The notes: generated by a model not told the origin, from the sequence alone. A stretch of 64,000 nucleotides of DNA from JAJRPT01 sp965661945 (GCA_965661945.1 CBFIFP010000002.1:248001-312000); one strand, 5' to 3'; counted from the first letter of the stretch, positions 46,293-57,500 are shown. Program-made: numbers and translations.

Positions 46293-47861
46293 TTAAATCT
46301 TCGCGAACTTACCAATTCTAATTTCGTTCTTATAATAAACTTTAAGAACATAAACACCTGTTGGAACGTATGAAGTATTTATTATATTCAGCTCGTTATT
46401 TAATAAAATTTTATTACCATAAATATCATAACACTCAAAAAAGTTAAAACCTTCTTCAATTTGAATAAAATCAATGGAAGGATTTGGATATAAATCTAAT
46501 CTTTTATATTTTTGTACAGACTTTTGATTAATAATTTCAACTTCTATACTATTAGTTTCATTATTATTATAAGTAATTAAAATATTTCCAGTAGTTAAAT
46601 CCCCTAAATAATCTGAATTATAGTTAACATTATAATTTAAAAACTCTCCTCTGGATAATATTGTATTAGAAAAAACAACATTATTTAAAAATTCTGGCAA
46701 TTCTATATTTGTTATATTCACGTTAGCAGAACCACTATTGAAGATATTGAGCGTAAAATTATCTATCAAATCAAGTTCTAAAATTATTTTACTATCTCTA
46801 AACTCAATATTATTAACTAACTCTGGGAAACCACCACCTGATAAAGTTCCTACTCTATCTAAAAAGTTCGGATTATCAACAAATGGATTTCTGTTATTTT
46901 GAAATTCAAATATTTTATCATTTTTTACTAATTCAAATTCATCAGGTAAATCATTATATGACCATTCTTTTAAAACTGCTTCTTGAGAATTTAGATAATT
47001 GCTGTTATTTCCATATTTCAAAGCAAAATAAAAAATTGCACGAGCCGTATTTCCTTTTTGAACGTCTCTAACTTCAAAAATAGTTTCTCCTTTATCATTT
47101 TTTCCAAGTGTTGAACCACCCTCAGCCCAAGAAATAGAATTTGTAACATAATCAAATGGATAACTCGCCCTACGAGCATTTGCTATTTCGTTTGTAGGAA
47201 ATATATGGTGCAAATCGCTTAGTGGTGGCTCATTATCTGAACCAAGACTCTGGGGCCAAGTATGTTCAGTATTAAATCTTGTTTGCTGAACATTAGGAAT
47301 CCCAGTTGTATGCTGAATAGTTTGTCCAGAATATACACATTCAACCGTTCCATTTATATTATGTAGGTCTTCCCACATAAATATTCTTGAATTTCTATAA
47401 GTATGAACTGTATGCTCCTTAATAATTTTTTTCAATTCCAGAATTAAGTCATCACCATATATATTTCGAGTACTTTTATAATAATCAGAAATAATCCCTT
47501 GAGTATTTATTAGGAAATACTCACTAAATTTTGAATTATTTAATGCAATATTGAAGTCCACTAAAAAATTGTATTCCACATTGTTATTTATTTGTAAAGA
47601 AAAATTAACTTTTGCACTTTCACCTGCATTGAGATTTAAAGGTGTTTCGGTGCGAATTGAAAGTAAGTTATTATCCAAGCCACTTTTTACAATATTTTCA
47701 ATAGTTATCTTGTTAGAAAAATTATTATTTATGGTAATACTAAAATCATAATTATTATTGATTAAGATTTCATCTGGTAATTTCTCATTTTCATCATAAA
47801 TAATAGATATATTTGAAAATAAGTTCAAATTAAAAACAATTAAAATTATCTGAAAAAACAT
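46293..47861 (-). CDS. Secreted endonuclease I family nuclease with T9SS tail
   Basis: 522 residues with a signal peptide (MFFQIILIVFNLNLFS). Residues 25-115 are an Ig-like domain. The nuclease core (about 130-320) carries FNTEHTWPQSLG and LSDLHHIFPTNEIANARRA, the His-Trp-Pro and metal-binding segments of EndA/NucM endonuclease I (PF04231), a non-specific DNase. A second Ig-like domain and a T9SS sorting domain (LDLYPNPSIDFIQIEEG, VPTGVYVLKVYY, GKFAKI) end the protein. Extracellular DNA degradation for nutrients is likely. Promoter: TTG (47923-47921), 19 nt, TAATTTTG (47901-47894) on the minus strand. Confidence 0.9.
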   Translation of the reverse strand: MFFQIILIVFNLNLFSNISIIYDENEKLPDEILINNNYDFSITINNNFSNKITIENIVKSGLDNNLLSIRTETPLNLNAGESAKVNFSLQINNNVEYNFLVDFNIALNNSKFSEYFLINTQGIISDYYKSTRNIYGDDLILELKKIIKEHTVHTYRNSRIFMWEDLHNINGTVECVYSGQTIQHTTGIPNVQQTRFNTEHTWPQSLGSDNEPPLSDLHHIFPTNEIANARRASYPFDYVTNSISWAEGGSTLGKNDKGETIFEVRDVQKGNTARAIFYFALKYGNNSNYLNSQEAVLKEWSYNDLPDEFELVKNDKIFEFQNNRNPFVDNPNFLDRVGTLSGGGFPELVNNIEFRDSKIILELDLIDNFTLNIFNSGSANVNITNIELPEFLNNVVFSNTILSRGEFLNYNVNYNSDYLGDLTTGNILITYNNNETNSIEVEIINQKSVQKYKRLDLYPNPSIDFIQIEEGFNFFECYDIYGNKILLNNELNIINTSYVPTGVYVLKVYYKNEIRIGKFAKI

Positions 47862-48031
47862 ATAAAAAATCCTTTAATTAATTAGGTAAAAATCAAAATT
47901 ATATAAAAAAATTATTAATACAATATCTTAACAAATAATTGACATAACATTAACTTACTATTAACCTAATCTACATATTCAAACCTTAATTTTGCAGAAA
48001 ATTATTTACAATTAATTATTAAGGTTAAATT

Positions 48032-51000
48032 ATGTTTAACAAAAAAATATATTTATGTTTAATAGGGATTTTATTATTTACATCCCCTTTATTCTCAAAT
48101 GGTCTTGCTACTGACTTATTCTTTTCTGAATATTTGGAGGGAAGTGGAAATAACAAATATATAGAAATATATAATGGTACAGGGGCGAGTGTAGATTTAA
48201 GCGAATATCAAGTTAAACTATACTCTAACGGAAGTACATCAGCAGGCCAAACTCTTAATTTGAACGGAGTATTAGAACATAATTCAGTTTATGTAATTGC
48301 TAATGCTTCAGCAAACTCAGTAATTTTAAACAAAGCAAACATTACTCACGGTGTAACTTTTTATAATGGCGACGATGCGTTAGAATTAGTAAAAAATAGT
48401 GTAGTAATTGATGTTTTTGGTGTTGTAGGCGAAGACCCAGGAAGTGCTTGGACAGTCAATGGACAAACAAATGCAACTCAGGACAATGGCTTAATTAGAA
48501 AAAGTAATGTTGCTTCTGGCTCAACTGACTTCAACGCAACTAAAGACAATGAATGGGACATTGTTGCTCCTGACTATTGGGACGATTTAGGTATACATAC
48601 TTTTGATGGAGTAAATCAAAATGACGAAGATGATGATGAATTACCTGCTCCAGGCACTTTAGTTAAATTATTAGAATCAAACTTTGAAAGCGGTTCAGAT
48701 TTAACACCTTGGATAACTATAAGTTTAGCATCAATAAGCAACTGGGAAAGAAGAAGTTTCTCTGGTAACAATTATGCTTACTTAAATAACTTTGGTTCAG
48801 ACGAGCCAGCAAATGATTGGCTAATCTCCCCTGCAATGGATTTAAGAAGATATGTTGATATTAATTTAACATTTCTGAATACACAAAGATTTACTGGAGC
48901 AGATTTAAAATTATACATTTCAGATTCTTATGATGGTATCTCAAACCCAGAGCATACAAATTGGACAGAATTAAATTTTATTAAAGATAACAACACTGGG
49001 TCTTATAACTTTATTTCTTCTGGTGATGTTGATTTGTCTGAATTCAACAAGAAAAATGTAAGAATTGCATACCAATATACTTCAATCGGAACTGGTGGGG
49101 GTGAAGCATCTGTATTTCAAATTGATGATGTTTTAATTGAAGGAACTGTTATAGATTATATGGAGCCAGTAAAATTTGAGATAGTAACACTTACTCCAAG
49201 TTCTCCAATTAGAAACTTAAATTTTGAATTTCACGTTGAAACATTAGATGTAAACAATATTCCTCAACCATTAGCAAATGCTACAAATTATACAATTAGT
49301 ATAAGTTCTGGTAGCGGTAATTTATTAGGAGAAGTTAGTGGTGAATGGAAAAACGGTAAATTTGAAATTAAAAATATTTTAAGATATGATACTGCAGAAA
49401 CTATTTCTATTACTATTACTGATGATAACAATCAATTAATAAGCTCTACTATTAATAATCTTATTGTTCAGGATGGACCCGCAGATTTAATATTTACTAA
49501 ATTAAAAACAACTGGACATAAAACCGTGATTCATCCAGAAATCATTGTAGAAGCAAAAAATGATTTTGGCGGTACTGATACAAACTTTGATGGTGTTAAT
49601 ATTAATTTAGAAATATTTAAAGATAACTTATTAGTAAAAACATACACCGCTCAAACTATAAACGGCTTTGTTACTTTTGGAAATGTTAGATTTGATGATG
49701 AAGGAGAATATGTTTTAATTGCTGACGCAGGGGGACTTGCAACTAAAAATTCAAACGTAGAAATATATGATTATCCAGTATTTATTGATCATATAGTCCC
49801 TAAATACATTATTGGAAGAGACCCATCTGGATCTATTTTTGGAAACAAATTAATCACTTATGCTCTTGTTGAATTAGAAGGTCTTATTCCAAATGAAGAA
49901 TACAGATTTATTAATGCAATGGGCGATATAGATAGAAGCGATGATGAATCAGGACTTCAAAACCCTAGTATATTTACAAGAGGTGGACAAATTTATTGGC
50001 ACGAAGAGGATGATATGTCTTGGTTTGGCTCATTTAATACTTTTCCAACATTTAACTATAATCCAAATAGCTGTGCTGCTAATTTACCTGTAAGAACTGA
50101 ACCATATTCAACTTTTAGAGCAGATGAAAATGGAAATAAAAAAATATGGATTAGTATTCAAGCCGTAAACCATAGCATGTTTAATAACACAACTAATAGA
50201 AATCTATATTGGTTATTTACATTAGCAAATGAAGAAAATAATATAATCAGACGTTACCAAGCTTCTCAATCTTCAAGACCATTACACTTAAACGATAACC
50301 CTTCTCAACCGGAAATTGAAGCAACTGGTATTTATGATATGAATGCTGGATTTGAACCAGGAACTTACTTAGTATTTTATTCTGACAACGAACCAGCTCA
50401 ACCCTTCGCATCTGCTATTGTTCAAGGTGACGGGCTTTACCTGCAAAGATGGAACTCATTCAACAGTGGCAATTGCCAATTTGAAACTTGGTTCGAAAAC
50501 GAATCACCAGAATATTTCAAAATGATAGACGGATACTATCAAGTTGATTTATCAAATGGAACTTCTGGTCCTATTCTTATGGAGTTCCCAGAAATGCAAG
50601 GCTCTTGGGGTGCTTATATTCCAAATATGCTTGGTGATGTAGATAAATCAAACCTTTCAGAATCAAGTTTGAACAGAATCGAACAATATGACGCTCAAGG
50701 TAACTTAATCAAATCATGGTATGACGAAGATGGAATATGGTCTGGAGTTAATACAAATTCTGTTCTAGGAGGTAAAGATAATCCAATTTCTTTTGCAACT
50801 CCAAATTTAGAATTAACTTCTCAAAAGAATATTACAGAGTTTTGTAATTATGTTGATGGAAACGAGATTAGTTGGGAGTACTCTGGAGTTCAGTTCATTA
50901 ATATATATTCAGAATCAGAGGGAGTTAGAAAACTCGAATTAGAAAATGTGCCATCTAACTCAAATTCTAATATACCAGGATTTGGTTCTATAAAGTGGTT

Positions 51001-52516
51001 TGGCGAAAGAGGACTTTATTCAGAAAAAGAAGTAAAAATAATTATTGAATCCGCTGAGCATAGCGAAGTCTTTGATGAAAGCGATATTTTTACATTATAC
51101 GATGCTCCAGACTTTAAATCAGAATCAATTTCTGCTATTAAATGTGAAGGTGAGAATATTACATTTGGTGTATTAGCTACAGGTTCAGACGTTAAATATC
51201 AATGGTTAAAAGATGGTGAAATATTAGAAGGGGAAACAAATGTTGGATTGCAAATTAATAATTTAAAACACCATAATTCCGGCGTTTATAATTGCCTTGT
51301 TTATAATGAAAAATCAAATGTTTGTGGTGATTTCTATTCAGAGGATATGGTTCTGTATGTATCTAGAAAAACAGAAGTTACAATCCAACCAGAATCAGTT
51401 GGTGGGTTTATCAACGGTAAAGCAAAATTTTACTTTGATATTCACGGAGTTGGGCTTCCAGAACTTAGATACAATGTAACTATACAATGGTTTAAAGCGG
51501 ACCAACCACTTGTAAATAATGACAGAATTAGCGGAGCAAAATCTAATTACTTAGAAATTAGAAATATTCAAGAAAGTGACTTCTCAACTGAAGATGATTA
51601 TTATGCAGTAATTAATGGACTTTGTGGCGAAGCAACTACCTTAAAAGTAAGATTAAGTAAAGTTGATATTGAATTTACAAAAGAGCCAGTTTCACAAGAT
51701 ATTTGCGAAAATGAAAATGTAACCTTCGAAATTGAAATTAACAATCAAAACAACTTAGAATTACAATATCAATGGCTAAGAAATGGAATTAAGTTAGTAG
51801 AAAATCAAAACTATCAAGGTGTTAATACTCCAGTTTTAAGCATCATTGACACCAAACCAACAAATGATGGTGAGTACGAATGTGAGATTTTTGTTGTAAA
51901 TGAAAATATTACATTTATTTCAAACTCTGGTTTATTAAAAGTAATTTCAGCACCAATTATTACAACAGATTTACCCGATTTAACAGAAGTCAATGAAGGT
52001 CAGAGATTAGCATTAAACGTAGGTTCAGTTAGTAGAAATGGTGAGGTGAATTATCAATGGTACAAAAATGATATTCTATTAGCTGGCGAAGAAGATAAAG
52101 ATTTCATTATCTTAAATACTGCATTAGCTGACGCTGGAGAGTATTATTGTCAAGTGTTTAATGATTGTGGTCAATTAAGTTCAAACACTATTTCAGTAGA
52201 AGTAAAAGAGCAATCAACAGAGCTTTCTGTTATAAATAGCAAAAATAACGGATATGAACTTTTCAGTCCAAACCCTAATCCTGCGAATGAGAAATTCAAT
52301 ATAGAATTCAACTCCACTAAAAATGGTAAATTTAGTTTAAAACTAATTGATATGGTTGGAAACGAAATTAATTTAATTAATAACTCTCTTGCAAACAAAG
52401 GATTAAATTCATTTGAGTTTAGCGTTAACAATTTTAATTTAAATTCTGGTGTTTATCTAATTGTATTAGAAATAAACAACATTAGTTTATCACAAAAATT
52501 AGTAATTAACAATTAA
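48032..52516 (+). CDS. Giant T9SS-sorted protein with lamin-tail, choice-of-anchor and Ig-like domains
   Basis: 1494 residues with a signal peptide (to about 23). Domains in order: a lamin-tail-like domain (FFSEYLEGSGNNKYIEIYNG, to about 180); a choice-of-anchor J-like lectin domain (about 215-375; NDWLISPAMDLRR is its mark); strand-rich modules; three Ig-like domains (about 1025-1400, each with QWLKDGE/QWLRNG/QWYKND and a DxGxYxC motif); and a T9SS tail (FSPNPNPANEKFNIEF). No catalytic site is evident. It should be an adhesive or surface-display protein. A -7 element TAATTTTG is at 47987-47994, and a strong terminator follows the stop. Confidence 0.85.
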   Translation: MFNKKIYLCLIGILLFTSPLFSNGLATDLFFSEYLEGSGNNKYIEIYNGTGASVDLSEYQVKLYSNGSTSAGQTLNLNGVLEHNSVYVIANASANSVILNKANITHGVTFYNGDDALELVKNSVVIDVFGVVGEDPGSAWTVNGQTNATQDNGLIRKSNVASGSTDFNATKDNEWDIVAPDYWDDLGIHTFDGVNQNDEDDDELPAPGTLVKLLESNFESGSDLTPWITISLASISNWERRSFSGNNYAYLNNFGSDEPANDWLISPAMDLRRYVDINLTFLNTQRFTGADLKLYISDSYDGISNPEHTNWTELNFIKDNNTGSYNFISSGDVDLSEFNKKNVRIAYQYTSIGTGGGEASVFQIDDVLIEGTVIDYMEPVKFEIVTLTPSSPIRNLNFEFHVETLDVNNIPQPLANATNYTISISSGSGNLLGEVSGEWKNGKFEIKNILRYDTAETISITITDDNNQLISSTINNLIVQDGPADLIFTKLKTTGHKTVIHPEIIVEAKNDFGGTDTNFDGVNINLEIFKDNLLVKTYTAQTINGFVTFGNVRFDDEGEYVLIADAGGLATKNSNVEIYDYPVFIDHIVPKYIIGRDPSGSIFGNKLITYALVELEGLIPNEEYRFINAMGDIDRSDDESGLQNPSIFTRGGQIYWHEEDDMSWFGSFNTFPTFNYNPNSCAANLPVRTEPYSTFRADENGNKKIWISIQAVNHSMFNNTTNRNLYWLFTLANEENNIIRRYQASQSSRPLHLNDNPSQPEIEATGIYDMNAGFEPGTYLVFYSDNEPAQPFASAIVQGDGLYLQRWNSFNSGNCQFETWFENESPEYFKMIDGYYQVDLSNGTSGPILMEFPEMQGSWGAYIPNMLGDVDKSNLSESSLNRIEQYDAQGNLIKSWYDEDGIWSGVNTNSVLGGKDNPISFATPNLELTSQKNITEFCNYVDGNEISWEYSGVQFINIYSESEGVRKLELENVPSNSNSNIPGFGSIKWFGERGLYSEKEVKIIIESAEHSEVFDESDIFTLYDAPDFKSESISAIKCEGENITFGVLATGSDVKYQWLKDGEILEGETNVGLQINNLKHHNSGVYNCLVYNEKSNVCGDFYSEDMVLYVSRKTEVTIQPESVGGFINGKAKFYFDIHGVGLPELRYNVTIQWFKADQPLVNNDRISGAKSNYLEIRNIQESDFSTEDDYYAVINGLCGEATTLKVRLSKVDIEFTKEPVSQDICENENVTFEIEINNQNNLELQYQWLRNGIKLVENQNYQGVNTPVLSIIDTKPTNDGEYECEIFVVNENITFISNSGLLKVISAPIITTDLPDLTEVNEGQRLALNVGSVSRNGEVNYQWYKNDILLAGEEDKDFIILNTALADAGEYYCQVFNDCGQLSSNTISVEVKEQSTELSVINSKNNGYELFSPNPNPANEKFNIEFNSTKNGKFSLKLIDMVGNEINLINNSLANKGLNSFEFSVNNFNLNSGVYLIVLEINNISLSQKLVINN

Positions 52517-52529
52517 TTATCTTAAACTT

Positions 52530-52570
52530 GATGGTTAAAAGTATTTATTACTTTTAACCATCTTTTTTTT
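52530..52570 (+). terminator. Rho-independent terminator
   Basis: GATGGTTAAAAGT pairs with ACTTTTAACCATC around ATTTATT, followed by eight T, 14 nt beyond the stop of the gene at 48032. Confidence 0.93.
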
Positions 52571-52585
52571 ATTAGGGAATTTAAA

Positions 52586-55500
52586 ATGTACAAATTATTT
52601 TTAATCTTATTTCTTTCTTCAATTATAACAGTTAATCTTTATTCGCAAAATATTGCTATCAGTGAGTATTTTAACGTTACTGGATCTGCTTATGGTGAGT
52701 GGGTAGAACTCATAGTTCTAGAAGATAACGTTAATATTTCAGGTATGGTATTAAGAGATAATTCTGGAGGTTTAAATAATTGGAGAGCAGGAGTTAGATT
52801 TACTAATAATACCCTTTGGACTAATCTTAGACAAGGAACAATAATTGTTATTAATTTTAGAGGAAGAAGAGCAACTGATGTTAATAAAAACGATGGATAT
52901 ATTGAAGTTGATGCTGAGAATACAACTTATTTTTCAATTTTAAATGGAAGCTCGTCTTTAGATGATGATGGTTCATTAACACTAAATCAAGTAGATGAGA
53001 TGATAGAATTACAAAACGGTTCATCAACTCATCATTTACTTGGTCATTTCCCGGATATTAATATTGCCGGTGATGACTTTTTAAGAGTAGCTAATGGAGT
53101 AAAGATTGCTGCCAGTGGACAGTTATCAGGACCATCCTCAGTTAGGATAGTAGGCGGGAACAAATCATCTTACACCGGTGGTTTTGATGCAAACAATGTA
53201 AAAGTTAATCTTGGAGCGGCTACATCCGCACAAGTAAAAGGTTTCCCAAACGGAGAAGTTGGAGGTCCAAATAGTATTTTTTGGAGAACCCTTAGACAAC
53301 CTAATTGGATCAACCCAAATCTAAATATAGATATACAAGGAAGTAACTTAAGATTAGAATGGAATAATCCTGAGGTAGATACAGATAACACTCAAGGTTT
53401 CCTTATAGTGCAATACAATAAAACTAACAATTTTAACAATGAAGATTTACCAATAGATTCTAAAATTTATCAATTAGGTGATGTTATCTCCAATGGTAGT
53501 AAAGTAGTTGGTATAACTAATTCTAGTACTAAAAATTTAAATATTAATATAAATACTCTCGATTGTTCTATTGATTATAGTTTTAGAGTTTACGCTTATA
53601 GATATAATAAAGATGATTTTGGAACGGATAATACTCCAACCAGAGCTAGAGGAAGAGCTTACAATGAAATAAGTTTTGCAAGTAAACAATTTATTTTTGA
53701 AAAATCTCCTGCTCCAGTAATATTATCAAAATCAAACAATTTAATTTTGTGCGAAGGAAGTCAGTTAACCTTACTAACTGAAGATGAAGCAACTTCTTAT
53801 CAATGGTATTTTAATGATAATCAAATTGTCGGAGAAACAAGCCGAACTTTAACCATAAATCAAGCAGGCGAATATAAACTTAAAACTAAAAATGAAACAG
53901 GTTGTGAACAAGAGTCAAATATAATAAATATTATATCAGAAGAAAACCCTAATGCATTAATAAGATACGACCTAAGATTTATACCTGATACAACTTTTTA
54001 TTTATGTAACAATGAAGCTATAAAATTAACCGCTGTAGGTGGTGTAAAATATACATGGTTCAAAAATGAAATTGAAATAACAAACGATAAAGAAATAGAA
54101 ATTACAGAAAGTGGAATTTATTATTTTATTTCAGAAAATAATGCAAAATGTACTGCAAATTCAAACATTATTAGAGTAGAATTGATTGATTATAATTTTG
54201 ATATTAATGAAACAATTATTGATTTTGGCGATGTAGAATCTGTTAAAACTGATGAAATTATAATTACTAATAATAGCAATAATATATTAATTTTAAACAA
54301 TGATAATTTTATAATACCTGAGTTTTTTGAAATTGCAGAAGATTTACCTATTCAAATTGCAGCAGGTGAATCAAAAACTATTAAAATTAGATTTGTACCA
54401 ACAAATTCAGGACAATATTCTGGCGTATTATCAATTATTTCGCCTTGTGGAGATGAATTTAATGTTGATTTAAGTGGTAATAAAATTATTTTAGACTTAG
54501 ATGTAAGTAGAACATCTATTGACTTTGGAAATATTTATAGTTGCGATAATATAACCGAAAAAATTGAGGAGATAATTATAAAACGAGAAGGAAATTCAAC
54601 CAAAACTCTTTTAAGTTATACTCTTGATAATCACCAAGATTTATTTTCAATTGATAGCCCAAATCTGCCTATTGTTATTGATAATAATGATGAGGTTATT
54701 TTTAAAATTAAATTTAACACATTAAGAACTGGAAATTTTGAAGATATTTTAACTTTAATTATTTCTGATAATGGAATTACACCAGTTTCTGAAATCAAAA
54801 TCTTTCTTAAAGCAAATTATCATATAATTGATTGGGTAATAAAAGATGATTTAGGCATTGAATTAACAGAACTTAACTTTGAAGATATAAGTTCTTGTAA
54901 GCCATCGGTTGAAAACTATATTACTATAGAAAATAATTCATCATTACCTGTTGAAATTAATTTAGAAGAAAATAACTTATTTGCTTTCCACCAAGTTTTT
55001 CCTTTAACTGTAATCGAAAATGAATCTTTAAGAATAAATTATATTTATACTCCTGAAAATCAAAGTGAGAATGGAAGTTTAAATTTTGGAAGTGATTTAT
55101 GCGGCGTAGAAAAAAATATAACTTTTACTTCTGATATTACTGGAACTGTATTTGCTTTTGAAGTTGATAGTTATGACTTTGGAGATTTATTTATTTGTGA
55201 TATAAATACTGAGAAATCTAAATATAAAATTAATCTAACAGCAACAGGTGATGGACCGGTTTCAACTATTTCAGAGATAAACAGCACATATTTTGAAGTT
55301 ATTGGCATTGAAATAAATGATGAAATAAATAATGGTGATGTGAAAGAAATAACATTCAAACTTCTTGATAATGTTGGATTAATTAATGAAAAAATTGAAA
55401 TCAAATTTGAGCCATGTGGAAGTGTTATTTTAGATTTGACTGCTAATATTAAGGAATTAAATTATACATTTTCACATCCTTTTCTTGATTTTGGAGAGAT

Positions 55501-56503
55501 GAAACCTAATGAACTTATTGAAAAATCTATAATTGTTACTAACGATTCAGAAATTAATATAACAATAAATGAAATTCTTGGATTAGAAAATGGTTTTGAA
55601 TTAGACTTGGCTAAGAATAATTTACCTATAGTAATTTCATCAAATTCAAATAAAGAAATCTTCTTTAAATTCTCATCTTCTCAAGAACAAACTACAATTG
55701 AAAATAAAATTACTTTTGTTTTTAACGAGCCATGTGAATTGAGAAATGAAATGAATTTCTTTGCAAGAATTAAAGAAGCCGATATGAAATATATTGTTAA
55801 TTTATCTATTCCTGATAATCTAAAAGCAAATATAATTGAAGATGAAATTATCACTATTCCAATTTCAATAACTTCAAATGAAATAATGGAATATGAGTTT
55901 GGCTTAGAAAAAATAAAAATCATTCTTGAGTTTAATTCTACAATTATTTCAATTTATCCTTCTGCTACAAAAAAAGCATTAGAAAATCCAAATATGACAA
56001 ATAGAGAACCACTCCAAGACCCAAGCAATCCAAATATCTGGTCAGTAGAACTGAGTTTTGATAGAGGGCAATTAAACTATGGAAAGGTATTAAATTTATT
56101 TGCTTATCCTACAATAGGTAGTGCGGTGGAAACTGAAATTAAAATTTCTTACGAAGATGCAGTTTTTAATAATAGTGTAGTATTGAATACTCAAAATGGG
56201 AACTTCAAATTAGAAGGGGATTGCGCTACAGAATACTATATTATAGATATTTTTAAAACAGATATTAATATAAATGATGGTATGATTTTAAACTCCAATT
56301 ATGAATTAAGATACTTTTCTGATGAAAACATTAAAACCGAAATATACTTAACTGACCTTTTAGGCAACAAAATAGGTATAGCAAAAACAAATGGAACTGG
56401 AAATTATGAAAATGCAAAACTCCATAAAATTCCGTCTGGTTTTTACGTTTTATTTTATCAAAATAATCATAAATCTGAAACCTATAGAGTTATAATTAAA
56501 TAA
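52586..56503 (+). CDS. Giant T9SS-sorted protein with lamin-tail-like and DUF1573/choice-of-anchor D modules
   Basis: 1305 residues with a signal peptide (MYKLFLILFLSSIITVNLYS). A lamin-tail-like opening (ISEYFNVTGSAYGEWVELIV) is followed by an FnIII-like domain, Ig-like PKD-type units (CEGSQLTLLTEDEATSYQW), and from about residue 540 repeated modules with IDFGDVESVKTDEIIITNN / LDFGEMKPNELIEKSIIVTN, the ASPM-SPD-2-Hydin/choice-of-anchor D pattern. The last 70 residues (LTDLLGNKIG, IPSGFYVLFYQN, YRVIIK) are T9SS-like. It starts just after the preceding gene's terminator, so it is transcribed on its own. Surface structural role inferred. Confidence 0.82.
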   Translation: MYKLFLILFLSSIITVNLYSQNIAISEYFNVTGSAYGEWVELIVLEDNVNISGMVLRDNSGGLNNWRAGVRFTNNTLWTNLRQGTIIVINFRGRRATDVNKNDGYIEVDAENTTYFSILNGSSSLDDDGSLTLNQVDEMIELQNGSSTHHLLGHFPDINIAGDDFLRVANGVKIAASGQLSGPSSVRIVGGNKSSYTGGFDANNVKVNLGAATSAQVKGFPNGEVGGPNSIFWRTLRQPNWINPNLNIDIQGSNLRLEWNNPEVDTDNTQGFLIVQYNKTNNFNNEDLPIDSKIYQLGDVISNGSKVVGITNSSTKNLNININTLDCSIDYSFRVYAYRYNKDDFGTDNTPTRARGRAYNEISFASKQFIFEKSPAPVILSKSNNLILCEGSQLTLLTEDEATSYQWYFNDNQIVGETSRTLTINQAGEYKLKTKNETGCEQESNIINIISEENPNALIRYDLRFIPDTTFYLCNNEAIKLTAVGGVKYTWFKNEIEITNDKEIEITESGIYYFISENNAKCTANSNIIRVELIDYNFDINETIIDFGDVESVKTDEIIITNNSNNILILNNDNFIIPEFFEIAEDLPIQIAAGESKTIKIRFVPTNSGQYSGVLSIISPCGDEFNVDLSGNKIILDLDVSRTSIDFGNIYSCDNITEKIEEIIIKREGNSTKTLLSYTLDNHQDLFSIDSPNLPIVIDNNDEVIFKIKFNTLRTGNFEDILTLIISDNGITPVSEIKIFLKANYHIIDWVIKDDLGIELTELNFEDISSCKPSVENYITIENNSSLPVEINLEENNLFAFHQVFPLTVIENESLRINYIYTPENQSENGSLNFGSDLCGVEKNITFTSDITGTVFAFEVDSYDFGDLFICDINTEKSKYKINLTATGDGPVSTISEINSTYFEVIGIEINDEINNGDVKEITFKLLDNVGLINEKIEIKFEPCGSVILDLTANIKELNYTFSHPFLDFGEMKPNELIEKSIIVTNDSEINITINEILGLENGFELDLAKNNLPIVISSNSNKEIFFKFSSSQEQTTIENKITFVFNEPCELRNEMNFFARIKEADMKYIVNLSIPDNLKANIIEDEIITIPISITSNEIMEYEFGLEKIKIILEFNSTIISIYPSATKKALENPNMTNREPLQDPSNPNIWSVELSFDRGQLNYGKVLNLFAYPTIGSAVETEIKISYEDAVFNNSVVLNTQNGNFKLEGDCATEYYIIDIFKTDININDGMILNSNYELRYFSDENIKTEIYLTDLLGNKIGIAKTNGTGNYENAKLHKIPSGFYVLFYQNNHKSETYRVIIK

Positions 56504-56553
56504 TTATTTTAAATTGAAAAATATAAAATAGTCGTTACAAATTATTTATTTAT

Positions 56554-56561
56554 TAATTTTG
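56554..56561 (+). promoter_or_regulatory. Possible -7 element before the CIA30-like gene
   Basis: TAATTTTG at 56554-56561, 33 nt before ATG 56595; no clear TTTG at the expected -33 distance. Confidence 0.35.
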
Positions 56562-56594
56562 TAAATTAATAAAAGTAAACTATTAAAGAAAATA

Positions 56595-57167
56595 ATGAAA
56601 ATCATATTAATTTTACTTGCACTAAGCTTATTCTCTGGTAAAAATATAAAAGAAATATACTCATTTTCAGGTAAGTCTTCAAATGAAACTACCTCTCAAG
56701 ATATAAAACAAGTTAAAACAAAACCTTGGCGAGTTGTTAACGATGGAGTTATGGGCGGCATATCCACTAGTTCTATAACTATTAATGAATTAGGCTTCGG
56801 CAAATTCTCAGGTAATATTTCTTTGGAAAACAATGGAGGATTCGCTTCGATTCAATTAGATACTTTAATTAGCTTAGATAAAAATCAAAAATTTATTGTT
56901 TTACGTTTAAAAGGAGATGGCAAGAGTTATGAATTTCGTTTGAAAGGAAAAATATCACAGTCAGAGTCTTACGTTCATAAATTTGAAACATCAGGTGATT
57001 GGGAAACAATATATTTAGAAATTAATAAATTTTATCCTCAATTTAGAGGTAGAAAATTAAATATTCCTAATTTTGATTTTCGACAAATTGAGCAAATGGG
57101 CTTTTTAATAGCAAACAAAAGAAAAGAAACATTTGAATTATTAGTTGATTGGATATCAATACAATAA
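56595..57167 (+). CDS. CIA30 family protein
   Basis: 190 residues. A hydrophobic N-terminus (MKIILILLALSLFSG) may be a signal peptide. WRVVNDGVMGGIS, FSGNISLENNGGFASI, RLKGDGKSYEFRLK and IGFLIANK-type (here MGFLIANKRKETFELLVDWI) segments are the jelly-roll of CIA30 (complex I intermediate-associated protein 30, PF08547), usual length about 170. In bacteria the family is uncharacterised; a link to respiratory complex assembly is only by analogy with mitochondria. It is monocistronic. Confidence 0.83.
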   Translation: MKIILILLALSLFSGKNIKEIYSFSGKSSNETTSQDIKQVKTKPWRVVNDGVMGGISTSSITINELGFGKFSGNISLENNGGFASIQLDTLISLDKNQKFIVLRLKGDGKSYEFRLKGKISQSESYVHKFETSGDWETIYLEINKFYPQFRGRKLNIPNFDFRQIEQMGFLIANKRKETFELLVDWISIQ

Positions 57168-57256
57168 ATTAAAAGCAATAATTATTACAAATTATTAGAG
57201 ATAATTATAAAAATATAAAACCGTTAAAAAATTATATATATTTTAAAAATAAATAT

Positions 57257-57427
57257 AAAAACTATAAATTATAATTTATTTGTAGTAGACCAGCAAGTAT
57301 ATGAAAATTATAAAATAGGCAAGGGATTTAAAATAGCGTTTTTTCAATATATGGTTCAAAAACAGTTTCGGATTTAAATGAATATAATAAAGATGAAATT
57401 CTTAGATATATTGAAAATCTTAAATAG
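57257..57427 (+). pseudogene. Frameshifted remnant of a small gene
   Basis: In one frame NYNLFVVDQQVYENYKIGKG leads to FKIAFF; shifted, it continues SIYGSKTVSDLNEYNKDEIL and RYIENLK to TAG. The two pieces join near 57346 across a run of six T. No start codon and no family recognised; likely a decayed gene in the 333-bp gap before trhO. Confidence 0.3.
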
Positions 57428-57456
57428 CCTCTTAATTACAGAGGCTATTTTATTTT
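57422..57456 (+). terminator. Terminator-like hairpin
   Basis: AAATAGCCTCT pairs perfectly with AGAGGCTATTT around TTAATTAC, then ATTTTAATTT. It coincides with the stop of the remnant ORF and may have terminated that gene. Confidence 0.65.
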
Positions 57457-57500
57457 AATTTGAATTTTAAATATTTTTATTGATGTAATCTATTTAATAA